Origin: Protopterus annectens
Lineage: Eukaryota; Chordata; Ceratodontiformes; Protopteridae
Length of the DNA stretch: 64,000 nt
Reading direction: 5' to 3'
NCBI RefSeq assembly: GCF_019279795.1
Contig: NC_056726.1
Location: 1,135,691,182-1,135,755,181 of the forward strand
Below the pieces are notes generated by a model, which saw nothing but the letters and a program-made list of their open reading frames with translations, was not told where the DNA came from and did not search any database. Positions 50,200-61,083 of the stretch are shown here, in pieces; within the stretch, counting starts at the first letter, position 1, and each line of letters starts with the position of its first letter. Position numbers and translations under genes: made by a program.

Positions 50200-53110
50200 C
50201 CCCTGTCTAGCAGGGTGACTGATGTGATCCCCGGGTGAATTTCCTATCTCCCATCCAATCATCAAGGTTCCTTTTGAAGAGTGCCAAAGAGGCACTCTGC
50301 TTGACATGTATGGGCAGTCTATTCCAGAGTCTGGGACGTCTCTGGGATAGGACCCTATCCCTCCAGCATGTTTTGTTCATAGTGATGACAAGGTTTTGAT
50401 CCCTGGAGCATGTGTCTATGAGGGATTGGGATTTCTTTAAGTGTAGCATGTCCAACAGCTCTGGGTTTGACATAGCCTTGTATGTTAAGTAGAGATCACC
50501 TCTGAGTAGACGATATGTGACAGAGTATAGCTGGAGTTTTTTAGACGGTCAGCATAAGGCATCTGCTTTAGGCCTGTGATTCTTTTAGTGAGGTATTTCT
50601 GCAGCCTTTCCAGTTGTTGCAGACGTCTTGAAAGGTACATACCAAATGGGGCGTTGTATTCTATAATGGGTCTAATGAGGCATTAGTACAGTGGGACAAT
50701 GACCTCCTTTTTTCTGGATGAAAAGCCCTTAGTGGTGAGGTGTGCTACATGTGGCAATGTGGTTATGGAAGGTAAGACCACTGTCCACCTGTATCCCTAA
50801 GTCCCTTATCACACTTTCGGTGTTTAGTGTACTGCCACCTATGTGAGACTTCATGGGTACATTTTTTTTTTCCCACAGGGGATAACTATACATTTCTTGG
50901 CACTGAGCTTGAGCCCATGGCTCTGGCACCAAGCATCTGTTTCTGTAAGGCCCTTTTGTAGAATATCCACATCATTTGGGGATTCAATAATGGCTCCCAG
51001 TTTGCAGTCATCTGTGAACTTTGTTAGCCAGAGTCCCTTAGTGCTGGCCTGTACTTCAGAGAAGTAGATGCAAAACAAGAACGGTCCCAGGACTGAACCC
51101 TGAGGTAGTCCATTTGTCACATGTCTGGGGATGGATATGGATTTGGCTACTTTTACAGTGTGGTTCTGTCAGTAAGCCAGTTGGCAACCCGTCAAGTGAC
51201 ATAGGGATTAATGCCCAGCTTAGTAAGTTTATCTATGATTCCAGAGTGGGGGATTGTGTTGAAGGCCTTTGCGAGGTCCAGATAGGCTGTGTGGTCCACC
51301 TTACCCTTGTCCAAGGCCCTGGAGACTGATTCGAAAAAGTCAGTCAGGTTCAGGAGACAAGATCGGCCCTTTACAAACTCAAACTCCATGGGGTCCAATG
51401 TTTGAAGGTTGCCAAGTTCCATAATAATACATTCCTTCGCCTTGCAGATCAAGCTAGTCAGACTGATGGGGCAGTAGTTCCGGGAACCAAGGTGGATCCC
51501 CCCTTGTGGAGTGGGATGACTGTAGCTGTGCGCCACTCAGTGGGCACAAAGCCTGAGGTGAGGCTATAATTAAACATGACACTTAGGTGAGGTGCCAGTT
51601 AATTTTGTAGTTCATGTAGTACATAGCCTGGGATGTCATCTGGTCCAATGGATGCTGTATTCTTAGCTTTGGAGAGTGTGATTTTTATCTGTGTGGCCGT
51701 TATTACTGTAATTTGGCAATCTTTCAGTATTGAGATGGGCCCTTTAGGGGGTGAGAGCGGGGTGAAGTTTGCACTGAATTGATCTGTTAGGATATTGGCA
51801 ATATCCTTGGGATCAGTATATTTAATGCCATTCTGTTGTAGCTCAGAGCAAATCTTAGCATTGCCATTTAGATTCTTTAATAGCTATAGAATGCCTTGTG
51901 GTTGTCTTTGGAATCTTTGGCAATTTTATTTTCATAACTAGCTTTACAGGATTTTATGAGGAATATCAGCTTCTTACTGAGGCTGGTAAGGGAGTTTTTG
52001 CATCCTAGATTTTCCTCTTTTCTGTTACAGTTTCTTACTTACGTTGTAAAATTTGTTTATGGCAAAAGACCACCAGATTGGCTTCCATTTTTTGGAGGAG
52101 ATCGTCTTCATTCTATTGGGGATGGCACGATTCATGCACGGGTGGATGTGCTTGTACAGTGCCTTAGTGTAGGATTCAGCAGTCAAACTTTCATTTCTCG
52201 TCTGCATGGGTGTCATGAAGTTTGTCACTTCTGACTTGAGTAGCATGAAGTTGGTGTGGAGAATTTTTTTAGGAGGTTTCCTTACTGGGGAGTGGGGTGG
52301 GATGTGGATGTCAAGGGTGATTAGCTTATGGTCAGACCTGACCAATGAGGGGGTGACCATAGGAGTGGAGCATCGATTTCCCATGTTGGTAATGACCAGG
52401 TCTAGGATATTGGAGATCCTGGTGGGACTAAGGATTAGATGATCCAGGGCATTGGAATTTATGAATTCCAAGAACCACTGTGCAAAGGTGTTGGTACATG
52501 AGTAGTTTTCCCAGTTAATAGGTTTATAGATTCATAGATTAGTACTAAGCTAACTGCCCTTGCGAGCCATTTTAAGCTTAGCCAATTATCACTTGTGAGA
52601 CTCAAACCCTGCACCTTGTGTTTATAAGGCAAACACCTTAACCATTAGGCCACCCTCCCAACCCTAAATGGCAGGGTAGTTGAAATCACCCAGTATTAGG
52701 ATGTTTGGTTGTATCTTAATATTTTCCAATATGTTTAGAAAGGTGTAGTGAGAATCTTAGGGCATGGTGGGGGATCTGTAGCAAAGTACAATTTGGATTG
52801 CAGTCTTACCTTGTGTTAGTTGCACCTGGAGAATTTCAGATGCATTGTGTTGGGCAACTAGCCTGGTGCTGTGAATATCCTTGGTGAATATGCACACACC
52901 TCCATCTTTAGTGTTTCAGTCCTGGTTTGGTGGTCGAAAAGTGTGGTAACAGTTGTAGCCTGGTATTGCAGGGGTGCTCTCTGGAGCCTTGAACCAGGTC
53001 TCAGTTACTGCACAGATATCGATGTTCTCCATTTTTAGGAGTGCCTCGAGAGAGTGCATTTTGAGGTTTAGACTTCTAGTATTGAGTAGCATTGCCTTCA
53101 GATTTTGAAT
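50200..53110 (-). pseudogene. CR1-i ORF2: APE and RT, many lesions
   Basis: The APE part at 53110-52668 holds NARSLNLKMHSLEALLKMEN, DICAVTETWFKAPESTPAIP and LRSPTMP-type pieces. After the SINE it continues with FLEFINSNALDHLILSPTRI, LVRSDHKLITLDIHIPPHSP and WWSFAINKFYN (52025-52471). RT: YCPISLTSLICKAKECI, FEFVKGRSCLLNLTDFF and TAYLDLAKAFNTIPH (51192-51536), then NGLPQGSVLGPFLFCIYFSE and KFTDDCKLG (Thr for Ala in ADD) in 50851-51120. The C-terminus is in 50729-50932 and 50207-50473, ending LLDRG-like. At least six frame breaks. Confidence 0.8.
52519..52667 (-). mobile_element. tRNA-derived SINE with a CR1-like 3' tail
   Basis: Read on the minus strand: an A-box TGGCCTAATGGTTAAGG (plus-strand 52636-52652) and a B-box region GCAGGGTTTGAGTCTC make a tRNA-like head of about 75 bp. 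The rest reads GGCTAAGCTTAAAATGGC, GGGCAGTTAGCTTAGTACT, then ATGAATCTATAAACCTA. It parallels the CR1 end GGCTAGGCTTATAAATGCCC, GGGCAGATAGCCTAGTATG, AACCTATGAACCTA. It is inserted in the APE region of CR1-i. I infer CR1-driven mobilisation from the shared tail. Confidence 0.7.
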
Positions 53111-53121
53111 ACTTGTACCTG

Positions 53122-54210
53122 TTACGGAGGTGGTTTTGCCCTTTGAACTTTGCCTAAAAAAGGCACTATAGAGGTGGCAAGAGCCTTAGCCAGTGACCTG
53201 AATCCCAGGGGTGACAGGTGCAGACCATCTGTGGCAAAGCATTGTGGTCTGTCGATCATGTCGTTCCATGCAGACAGATACTGGATCCCCTTTGAATGAC
53301 ACCAGAAGCTTAGCCAATTGTTGAAGTCAATCATTTTGTCCTTATACTGTGGTATCATTCTGGGCAAAATCAGGATGCTGCTCAGGGCTAGGGTCATACC
53401 TGCCTGGGCCACATGATCTGAGAGCTCTTCCATGTCTCTTTTCATGTAGTCCAGGGAGGTACATCTCAAGTTATTTACTCCAACATGGACAAGGGAGGTA
53501 CATCTCAAGTCATTCACTCCAACATGGACAATGAAAGAGTCATATTTGTACTTGTTGTGGAGTGACTTGAGTACATGCGTTATGTGGCAGATCCTGGAAC
53601 CCAACAGGCAGCTGACTGTAATTTTCTCCTTTTTCAGCCTGGTGAGTCAGATGTCAGTGCGCCTTACTATAGAGTCACCGATGGATAAAGTGTTGGGTAC
53701 ATTGCCTTGTCTTAGGGGCTGTTGTTGGGTGGCACTCTGGTGTTGTGAACTATGTGACACTTTGGTTGTGATTGGTGTTTGTTTGCGTTTCAGCTTCGGA
53801 GGTCATTGTTGCTTGGGCAGGTTAATGTTAAGGGCCTCCACATATGTGGGTTTAGTGCTGCTATGTGTGGGTGTTGGTAGTGTGGGTTTAGAAGGACTAT
53901 GTGTTGCTTGAGGTATAGTGCGGGTCTTAACCTTCTCCTCTTGACTGTCTAGCACAATCTTGGGTGGAGAGAGCTTTGCTTCCAGTTTGGCTATGTAAGT
54001 GCATCTCTCACAGGTTGTAGTGCTGGGTGGTAGGAGGAGAGGGTTGTCTGTGTACATGAGGCAATTGCTGCATTGCCCCAGTATGCCCAGATTCACCAGG
54101 TGGACAGGAGAAATCACCAGAAACCACGGTGACCACGGACGCTTCCCAGCTCGGGTGGGGGGGGCACTTCCTGGGAAGGACGGTCCAGGGCACATGGCCC
54201 CCTCCAAAGA
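53122..54210 (-). pseudogene. CR1-i ORF1 with duplicated esterase block
   Basis: The N-terminal part (53803-54207) has VHLVNLGILGQCSNCLMYTD and CERCTYIAKLEAKL (the cysteine module), then a Thr/Pro/Ser-rich linker and a TGA. The SGNH part starts SIGDSIVRRTDI (about 53680; one stop follows) and continues in 53122-53604 with FIVHVGVNDLRCTSL immediately repeated as VHVGVNNLRCTSL. This is a 39-bp in-frame tandem duplication of the catalytic Asn block, the second copy reading NN instead of ND. TDGLHLSPLGF (Asp/His) is intact, and it ends at 53122. The first third extends upstream of known CR1-e/-f ORF1 and may be 5' UTR. Confidence 0.75.
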
Positions 54211-54240
54211 CCAAGCTACACATCAATTTCCTGGAGATAA

Positions 54241-55351
54241 GGACATATGCTTAGTTTGGTGCTTTTCTTTTGTAAAGTACAAGAGCTGTTTTTCCTTACC
54301 TTAGCAAGGTACTTTGCATTTACAGGCTGTTTAGTGCCTATGATTAATTTCTCCTTATTAACAAGGAGAGTTGAGTGCTTGTATCAGTTTAAGACTTCCT
54401 AGTGCTTTCCAGCAGGTCATGGGGTGCTTAAAGGTAAGATGAAAAAAATGGTTTATCCTAAACACTGCAGTGTGCACTAGAGGAGTTAGATGTGAAAGTA
54501 GATAACTTAAGTTTTACCTGTCTAAAAAGTTAAGTTTTAGTGGAGAGTCACTATTTTTAAAACAGCAAGATAGATTGCAAGGGGGTGGTCACTTTTGTAT
54601 TCTGGTACTATGCAATACAGTAGGATGGTCAATAAATTTAAATAGCTGAAGGGGATTGATTTCACAAAATGATAATTTGGTACTTATTCACACAAGCCAG
54701 TAAAAACAGAGAGGAAATGAGATATATGGTCAAATTAACATAAGGGGAAGCCAACTAGAAAGACAGTGGTGTTACAGTAATTGGGTGGGAGAGTGGGGAA
54801 AAAAAATTCTGCCTGACTCACAAGAGACAGAGCTGTGGTCTCTTTTCAAGTTTTAATATGCAGTTAAAAGCAGATTACAAGTAAAACACAAGGTACATAA
54901 AACAAATCACAGTATTCATAATAGAAAAAGGCAATAAAATAATACAACAAATTAAAAGCAAACTAACCTTTCCCTCACAGCAAAGTGTAGCAGAGTCTGG
55001 GTGAGCCTTTCTAGTAAAGCTCTGAAATGTTTTCTTTTACCCCTTAAATAGAAGGTTTAGTTCCTAGCTTCACCCCCTCAGTTCACAGATGATTATCTTT
55101 AACTGACAAGAAGAAAAGAGAAGTTTGCATTGAAATTCAAAGGAACATTATAGTATCATGTGATAGTGGGAAGGAGTGCAGTTGGTTGTATTTGCTCCCC
55201 CACAGCAGTAATACAATGGCCACCAATGAGTATGACCCTGTGATCCACGGCAGTAGCACAAAGTAGGCTGAAATGAACAATATGCACCAAAATGACTAAA
55301 CAACTCAGTAAGTGAAGCCTGCTCTCAAGAGCATTCAGGCAGAATGCACTG
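54241..55351. other. Unannotated sequence left of DIRS-2
   Basis: AT-rich. No gene, RNA or named element recognised. Confidence 0.4.
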
Positions 55352-55533
55352 ATGTTCTTTGTGTTTCACTGTTGCAGTCATTACATTTGGGTTATCTGCT
55401 TGTAGCCCTCAGTCGGCCTGATTAACAAAGTCTTGGGTCCTGCATCGGTTGCTGTCCCTTCTTCCATGACATCAGGTTGTCAGGGGTATAAAACATGCAG
55501 CCAATGCCATTACATCAGTCTTTCTTGCTGTGC
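55352..55533 (+). repeat. DIRS-2 left inverted terminal repeat
   Basis: Pairs with the complement of 60690-60865. Shared blocks include CACTGTTGCAGTCATTACAT, TTATCTGCTTG, GCCTGATTAACAAAGTCTTG, GCTGTCCCTTCTTCCATGAC and TATAAAACATGCAGC. The outermost bases (GTTCTTTGTGTTT) differ from the other end but are matched in the internal complementary region. Confidence 0.85.
55487..55493 (+). promoter_or_regulatory. TATA-like box in the DIRS-2 terminal repeat
   Basis: TATAAAA lies inside the left repeat about 175 bp before the ORF1 ATG and is conserved in the right repeat. It is a plausible promoter element for the full-length RNA, but there is no direct evidence. Confidence 0.35.
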
Positions 55534-55667
55534 AGTGCTCGAAGCACAAGCAGTTCACAAGTGCTGGTCGTCCGACTTCTGAAATTTTTGTTTTCGAGTT
55601 TCAGAACTGAAGTCTTCAACTAAAGCTAAGTACCCCATTGGGGAAACTTTTTCTTGCTCCTTACCAA

Positions 55668-57402
55668 TGTCAGTAAAAGTTAATAATTGCATTACTTGTG
55701 GAAAGCAAATACCTCATAAAGATTTTCATTCGTACTATATTCCCTGCCTAGACCCTGACCACGACATACCTTGCTGTCGGTTTTGTGCTTTATTTAATCA
55801 GTGAACTTTCCATCGTCTGTATATTTTCACCTCTAAATATTTCGGTTCTCAGTTTAATTATCCAGAAATGTCGTCGGTTAGCCATCCGACTACCGGGATT
55901 CTGAGAAACACAAAGATAAAGACAGAGACAGGCCGCCGAGGTCCTAAACTGCCGACGATGCTTCTCCTAAGCCAGTTGCCAGTTCGTCGGTACTCAGTGA
56001 GGTGCTTTCACAGCCCCTGATACCCGCTACTTCTGATTCGCAGGCCTCTGTTGAGACTCATTCAGAGTCCGGTATGCCGCGAGATGCTTCAAGCATGGAA
56101 CCTGTGGATTTCTCTACCTTGGATGGGTCCAGAGCCGCTGTGCAGGCACCGGCTTCTGAGGGTGTATTCAGGCATATTAAACCAACACCTCCTTCATCAT
56201 TTATGCCTAAATCTCGAACTATGCCTAAAAAACCGACGTCCAGGCCACATGCTCAGGCCTCTATGCCTAAAAAACAAATGATTAGAATGGCTGAAGATCT
56301 TATAACTCTAATCAGGGGAAGCCAACCTCCCCCTTAAAGAGACCTAGGACTGAAGTTGTTTATGAATCTTCTGACCAGGATTCTGATTTTTCTGATTCTT
56401 CTGATGATCTGGAATTGCCCCTATCCACTTATGAGGATTCTGATGCAGAGGACTCTATTCCCTCTGCTTCCCCTCCAGAGGATTTTTCTTTTGGTGAAAC
56501 CTTACATACTCTTAGGGAGCATTTCCACTGGGAAAGCCAGGATTTCTCTGATTCAAAAAAGAGGCTTAGGGATTTCTTACTCCTGCCTCAGCATAGGCCT
56601 TTAGATATTCCTCCTGTACTAGACACTGTTGATGATGCTTTTTCGGAATCTAGTTTGGCCCCTGATTCCTATCCTCCTGCTCCCAGAAAACCTGAAGGAT
56701 ACTACAGGGTTCCTGATTCACACAAATTCCTTTTTAAAAATTCTGTTGCAGATCCAGAGACTATTTTGCAGGGACCCAAGGGCATTAAGGCTTCTACTGC
56801 TAAAAATCCTACCCCTTCTGATAGAGACTCCAGGGCACTGGATAGATGGGGTAACAAGGTTTATACTTCTGCAACCTTGGCTATTAGAGCTTTAAACTGC
56901 CAGTTTCATATGTTAAAGTATCAGCAACATGTTATTGGTTTTCTTAAACAGAAAATTATGTTGATTCCTAACTGTGCGGAAATAAAGAATTACAGGATTT
57001 AATGCATTCTGCTGAACAGGTTGGAAGACATACTTTGCAATGCGGTTTTGATTCATTAGAGGCCTCTTGCAGGGCTGCTGTTACTGTGTCTGTGCTCAGA
57101 AGGCATGCTTGGCTTAAGGACCAATCTTTGCCTGATCATGTTAAAGCTAAATTGTTGGATGCTCCCTTAAATCAGGACCACCTGTTTGGTAACAAGGCTG
57201 AGGAAGTTCTTAAAATATGGAAGATAAAACTAAATCTATGCAAACTGCTAAAGATTTCTTAAAAGTTCAGCCTCCTAGATTTAGTAGGCACTGGCCCTCT
57301 AAGAATTGGTCCTTTCCAGCCACTTCCAGGTCTTCTCAAGTCAAACCCACACACAGCAGAAACCCCGGGTTTCAGTCCCAGGGGACACACAAGAGTAAGT
57401 AG
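55668..57402 (+). pseudogene. DIRS-2 ORF1 (gag-like)
   Basis: Start chosen at the ATG at 55668, because it opens a cysteine/histidine module (NNCITCGKQIPHKDFHSYY, PCLDPDHDIPCCRFCALF) like that of DIRS-1. It is broken by TGA at 55801-55803 and resumes in other frames: 56002-56337 (Ser/Pro-rich, basic), 56415-57002 with SPPEDFSFGETLHTLREH and ALDRWGNKVYTSATLAIRAL, and 57002-57262 with VLRRHAWLKDQSLPDHVKAK and LFGNKAEEVL. This order matches DIRS gag-like proteins. The last piece to 57402 is basic (RPSR-type). The probable role is packaging RNA. Three frameshifts visible. Confidence 0.7.
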
Positions 57403-57544
57403 TGGGGGGTTTCTGGACCCAAATCAGGAAGTAGTAAGACTCCCTCCTAAGGAAAACTATCTCAATGACTTGCTTTTAAACTTCCAAGCATTTCCCAACT
57501 AAATGCTCCTTTAGGCAGAAAGATTGGTCTGCAGGCCAAAAGTT

Positions 57545-59260
57545 GGGAACTCATTACCCAGTACAAATGGGTTTTAAACACAGTGTCCCAAGGATACATA
57601 TTTCACTTCCACACTTTACCAACACCAAGCAGGTGGCCAGATCTACCCCCAAATCAGTGGGTGGAGGCCCAAAATCAAGTACTCTCTCTCTTAAGCATGG
57701 GGGCTATTCAGTTGGTGCCAGAAGAGGAAAAGGGACAAGGTTTCTATTTGAGACTTTTTCTGGTACCCAGAAAAGGCAATACATGGCATCCTATCCTGGA
57801 CCTTTCTACTCTAAATACTTTTCTGGTGATTCTAAAATTCAAGATGCTGACTCTTCACCAGCTGCTTCCTATGCTAGGCAAAGATGCATGGTTGGCAACA
57901 CTAGACTTAAAAGAAGCATACCTGCACATCCCTATCAGGGAGTCTTGCAGAAGATACTTATGTTTCAAAGCAGGCTACATGCACTATCAGTTCTCTGCAC
58001 TGCCCTTTGGCTTATCTACTGTGCCCAGGGTATTCACAAAGTGCCTAGCTCCAGTCATTGCATTTTTCAGGCAAAGAAATATTCAAATATACCCATACCT
58101 GGACGATTGTCTAATTCTGGCAGAAAGCCTGACATACTTCTGAATCATCTGGCCTTTGTTCAAAGGGTACTGACTTGTCTGGGGTACACCATAAATGAAA
58201 AGAATTCACAACTGGTACCCTGTCAACAGATTATATTCCTGGGAGCAAGCTTTAACACAACTTCTCAGATGGCTTTCCTCACTCCAGAGAAAAGGATTCA
58301 TTTGACAACCTACTTCAAACAAGTGGCCACAAAAACCCAGTTATTTGCAAGGCAAATACTACAAGCCTTGGGGTTCATGGCCTCCTGCATTCATCTAATT
58401 CCATATGCAAGGTTGCATTTGAGGAAACTGCAATGGTATCTCAAAAGCCTATGGTGTCAACATTCACAGAATCTAGAAGCAATGATTCCTATCATACCTT
58501 GCCTATGCCTAGAGTTTCTTTGGTGGGCAGAGGCCTGCCACCAAAACAGGGGACTACCCTTCACACTACCCCCTGCCGCCCAAACCTTAACAATGGATGC
58601 ATCGGACTATATATGGGGGGGCTAACCTGGCAGGGAAGTGCAATCAGGGCAAATGGAACCCAAGTCAAATGCACCTACACATAAATCAAAAGGAAATGTT
58701 ACCTATACAGAATGCTCTGACAACCTTCAAGGACCACATTCTTCCAGGACAACTAATGGTAATGGACAACACCATGGTCATGTGGTACATAAACAAGCAG
58801 GGGGGTACACACTCTTAGCCCCTTTGCAGACTAGCCATGGCATTGTGGAACACAGCCTTGTGCTGCAAAGTGAATCTACAAGCTCAATTCCTGCCAGGAA
58901 AATTAAATACACTGGCAGATGGACTAAGTAGAAAACTCATGGACCCACAAGAGTGGAAATTGGAACCAAGGATTATCAACATGTTGACAAGCAAATGGGG
59001 GAGCCCACATATAGACCTGTTTGCCTCTCCCCAGAACCATCAATTGGAAAAATTTTACACAAGGCTTACCCACAAACTAGCTTGGAAAGTGGATGCTCTA
59101 TCCTTCAGCTGGAAAAAACTATCAGTTTATGCCTTTCATCCTCTGCCTCTGTTCTCCAAGGTACTACTAAAGATCAAACAGGACAAGCCAAGGATGATTT
59201 TAATTGCAACAGACTGGCCACGCTAACACTGGTACCCTCTCCTGCGCAGTGTGTCATGAT
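57545..59260 (+). pseudogene. DIRS-2 reverse transcriptase and RNase H
   Basis: The RT is open at 57583-58143: GAIQLVPEEEKGQGFYLRLF, LVPRKGNTWHPILDLSTLN, TLDLKEAYLHIPIRESCRRY (catalytic Asp), FSALPFGLSTVPRVFTKC and IYPYLDDCLILAES (intact YLDD at about 58097). After a shift near 58140 the thumb/connection follows (58143-58610: GYTINEKNSQLVPCQQIIFL, ILQALGFMAS). RNase H begins LTMDASDYIWGG, shifts in a G-run at 58614-58620, and goes on with LHINQKEMLPIQNALTTF, VMDNTMVMWYINKQGG, a TAG at 58816-58818, FLPGKLNTLADGLSRK and HIDLFASPQNHQL. It ends ILIATDWPR, TAA at 59224-59226, then HWYPLL. Both catalytic sites are recognisable. Confidence 0.85.
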
Positions 59261-60403
59261 TCGCCCCATGACACCTGCCTCAGCCTCCTTCCCTGTTGTC
59301 TCAGCAGGAGAACCAGATTCTGCACCCTCAGCTGCAAGCCCTGAACCTAGCAGCCTGGCTAATTACCTATTCAATCCTTTACCACCCCTCAATAAATCAG
59401 TGATGGATATCATTTTAGAGGCCAGGAGGCCTAGTACTAGAAAATCTTATGCTGCAAAATGGAAAAGATTTTGTACCTGGAACCATTCTCAAGGGTTGAG
59501 CGCAGCAGTGCCCAATTTACTTCAGATTCTACAATATCTGACTAAGATGCTTCATAAGAGTTTGTCCTTTTCCTCCATCAGAATTCATGCCTCAGCCATT
59601 TCAGCTCATTATAACACAGAGCCTTCCCTCTTCTCTCACCCACTGCTCAAGCAGTTCCTCAGAGGGGCCAAAAATTTAAAGCCAAACAGGAGAGCTCCAA
59701 CTCCTGCCTGGGACCTTAACTTTGTCTTGGAGAAACTTACTCTTTTGAGCCAGCTGCTACTGCAGATTTAAAATTCCTTTCCTGGAAAATGGCTTTCCTT
59801 TTAGCAATCACTTCTGCAAGAAGGGTATCTGGATTACAGGCCCTTATGGCAGTCGAGCCTTTCATCATCTTTCATGCGAACAGGGTGTCCCTCAGAATCA
59901 ATCCCTCCATCATGCCCAAGGTGGTATCCAGTGTGGCTCTTAATTAGTCCATTCGTTTGCCTACCTTCTTTCCTCAACCACAGAACAAAGGGGAATGGAT
60001 ACTGCACTCCTTAGATGTGCACAGACAGCTTAGATTATACTTGGACAGGACTAAACCTCAAAGGAAATCTGAACAACTGCTGGTGGCATTTGCTGCAGAG
60101 ACAAAGGGGAAAGCTATTTCAAAGCAAACTATTTAAAAATGGATAGATCACTGCATTCATTTATGCTATAAGCACCATGGAAAACCTATCCCACAGGGCA
60201 TCAGACCCCATTCAACCAGGGCTGCATCTACCTCTACAGCCTTTCTCAGGGGCATCCCTACAAGGGATATCCTAGAAGCTGCTACCTGGAGTTCTGTACA
60301 TACTTTCACCAAGCATTATCATTTGCCAATTTTCTCTAAATCCATAGCTGGTTTTTCCACTGCAGTCTTGCAAGGCCTTATAGCTGGCCCTAATTCTATT
60401 TAA
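58953..60403 (+). pseudogene. DIRS-2 tyrosine recombinase
   Basis: An ORF in a different frame overlapping the RNase H end, as usual in DIRS elements. The N-terminal SAM-like core-binding part (from about 59395: ILEARRPSTRKSYAAKWKRF, LSFSSIRIHASAISAHYNTE, LKQFLRGAKNLKP) is open to 59771. After a frameshift the catalytic part follows: FLLAITSARRVSGLQAL (first catalytic Arg), a TAG at 59945-59947, KGEWILHSLDVHRQLRLYL, a TAA at 60134-60136, IRPHSTRAASTSTAF (His-x-x-Arg) and AATWSSVHTFTKHYHLP (Trp/His and nucleophile Tyr). It ends at 60401-60403. All key residues are there. It would integrate the circular DNA form. Confidence 0.8.
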
Positions 60404-60436
60404 ATTCCTCCTCCCAACCTTAGCTGTGGGAATCTA

Positions 60437-60545
60437 CCCAAATGTAATGACTGCAACAGTGAAACACAAAGAACATAGTACAGTTGTGTACACTTACCAT
60501 AAATCTAGATGTTCGAGTGTATTCACTGTTGCAGTCCTGGTTACC
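60437..60545 (+). repeat. DIRS-2 internal complementary region
   Basis: The left half is the complement of the left element end (AATGACTGCAACAGTGAAAC, ACAAAGAAC). The right half is the complement of the right element end (ACAGTTGTGTACACTTACCA, TATTCACTGTTGCAGTC). Such a region templates closure of the DIRS circle and defines both outer borders of this copy. Confidence 0.8.
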
Positions 60546-60689
60546 CTCCCTCCAGCCTCCTTTCTTCTTTGGCTATACCTCTACTCTCACTCGCTATGCT
60601 CAAAAAGCTTTTTGGTGTATTTGCTTTTTTTGTTGGAGGTATATCCTTGTAGTATAGATTTAATTGCTTCCCATTAGGGGGGGCACCTG

Positions 60690-60909
60690 ACATCTGGGAC
60701 AAGAAAAACTGATGTAATGGTGTCAGCTGCATGTTTTATACCCTTGAAAACCTGACGTCATGGAAGAAGGGACAGCAACCAACGCAGGACCCAAGACTTT
60801 GTTAATCAGGCCAACTGAGGGCTACTGCAAGCAGATAACACAAATGTAATGACTGCAACAGTGAATACACTTACACATCTATGTTTATGGTAAGTGTACA
60901 CAACTGTAC
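60690..60909 (-). repeat. DIRS-2 right inverted terminal repeat
   Basis: The complement of the left repeat over about 170 bp, followed by about 45 bp of right-specific end (ATACACTTACACATCTATG ... GTGTACACAACTGTAC) that is matched only in the internal complementary region. The stretch 60546-60689 before it is non-coding. Confidence 0.8.
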
Positions 60910-61083
60910 TTTTTACTTTGTGGGCCTGTACCACCCACATCAAAGAAAAGGCTACACACCGAGCACCCACTAATCAGGGGATTTAGGCCTAGCTTCCCAG
61001 GACCTTTTTTTACTTCCTTCAGATTCAGTGCCTTCCAGTGCACTGAAAATAAGATTAATAAATAGTATCAGTGGTGCAACATG
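60910..61083. other. Short unannotated spacer
   Basis: No feature recognised between DIRS-2 and the RTE fragment. Confidence 0.4.

Larger units (their letters stand above)
50187..54240 (-). mobile_element. CR1 LINE (CR1-i), nearly full length but without 3' tail
   Basis: Minus-strand CR1 with ORF1 (54210-53122) and ORF2 (about 53110-50200). The 3' UTR with its 8-bp repeats is absent: ORF2 ends directly at PLE-3. A tRNA-derived SINE is inserted at 52519-52667. More decayed than CR1-f. Confidence 0.8.
55352..60909 (+). mobile_element. DIRS-like element (DIRS-2), nearly complete
   Basis: A 5.56-kb plus-strand element with inverted terminal repeats (55352-55533 and 60690-60909), a gag-like ORF1, RT-RNase H, a tyrosine recombinase ORF overlapping the RNase H end, and an internal complementary region (60437-60545). 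The latter joins the complements of the two outer ends. This is the full DIRS plan: replication through a circle and integration by a tyrosine recombinase rather than an integrase. ORFs have several stops and shifts, so it is not active as it stands. Confidence 0.85.

Noticed and set aside
57543-58130. First half of the 360-codon frame overlapping the DIRS-2 RT
   Set aside because: The real RT is in another frame there (57583-58143). Only the part after about 58143 of that long frame is genuine.
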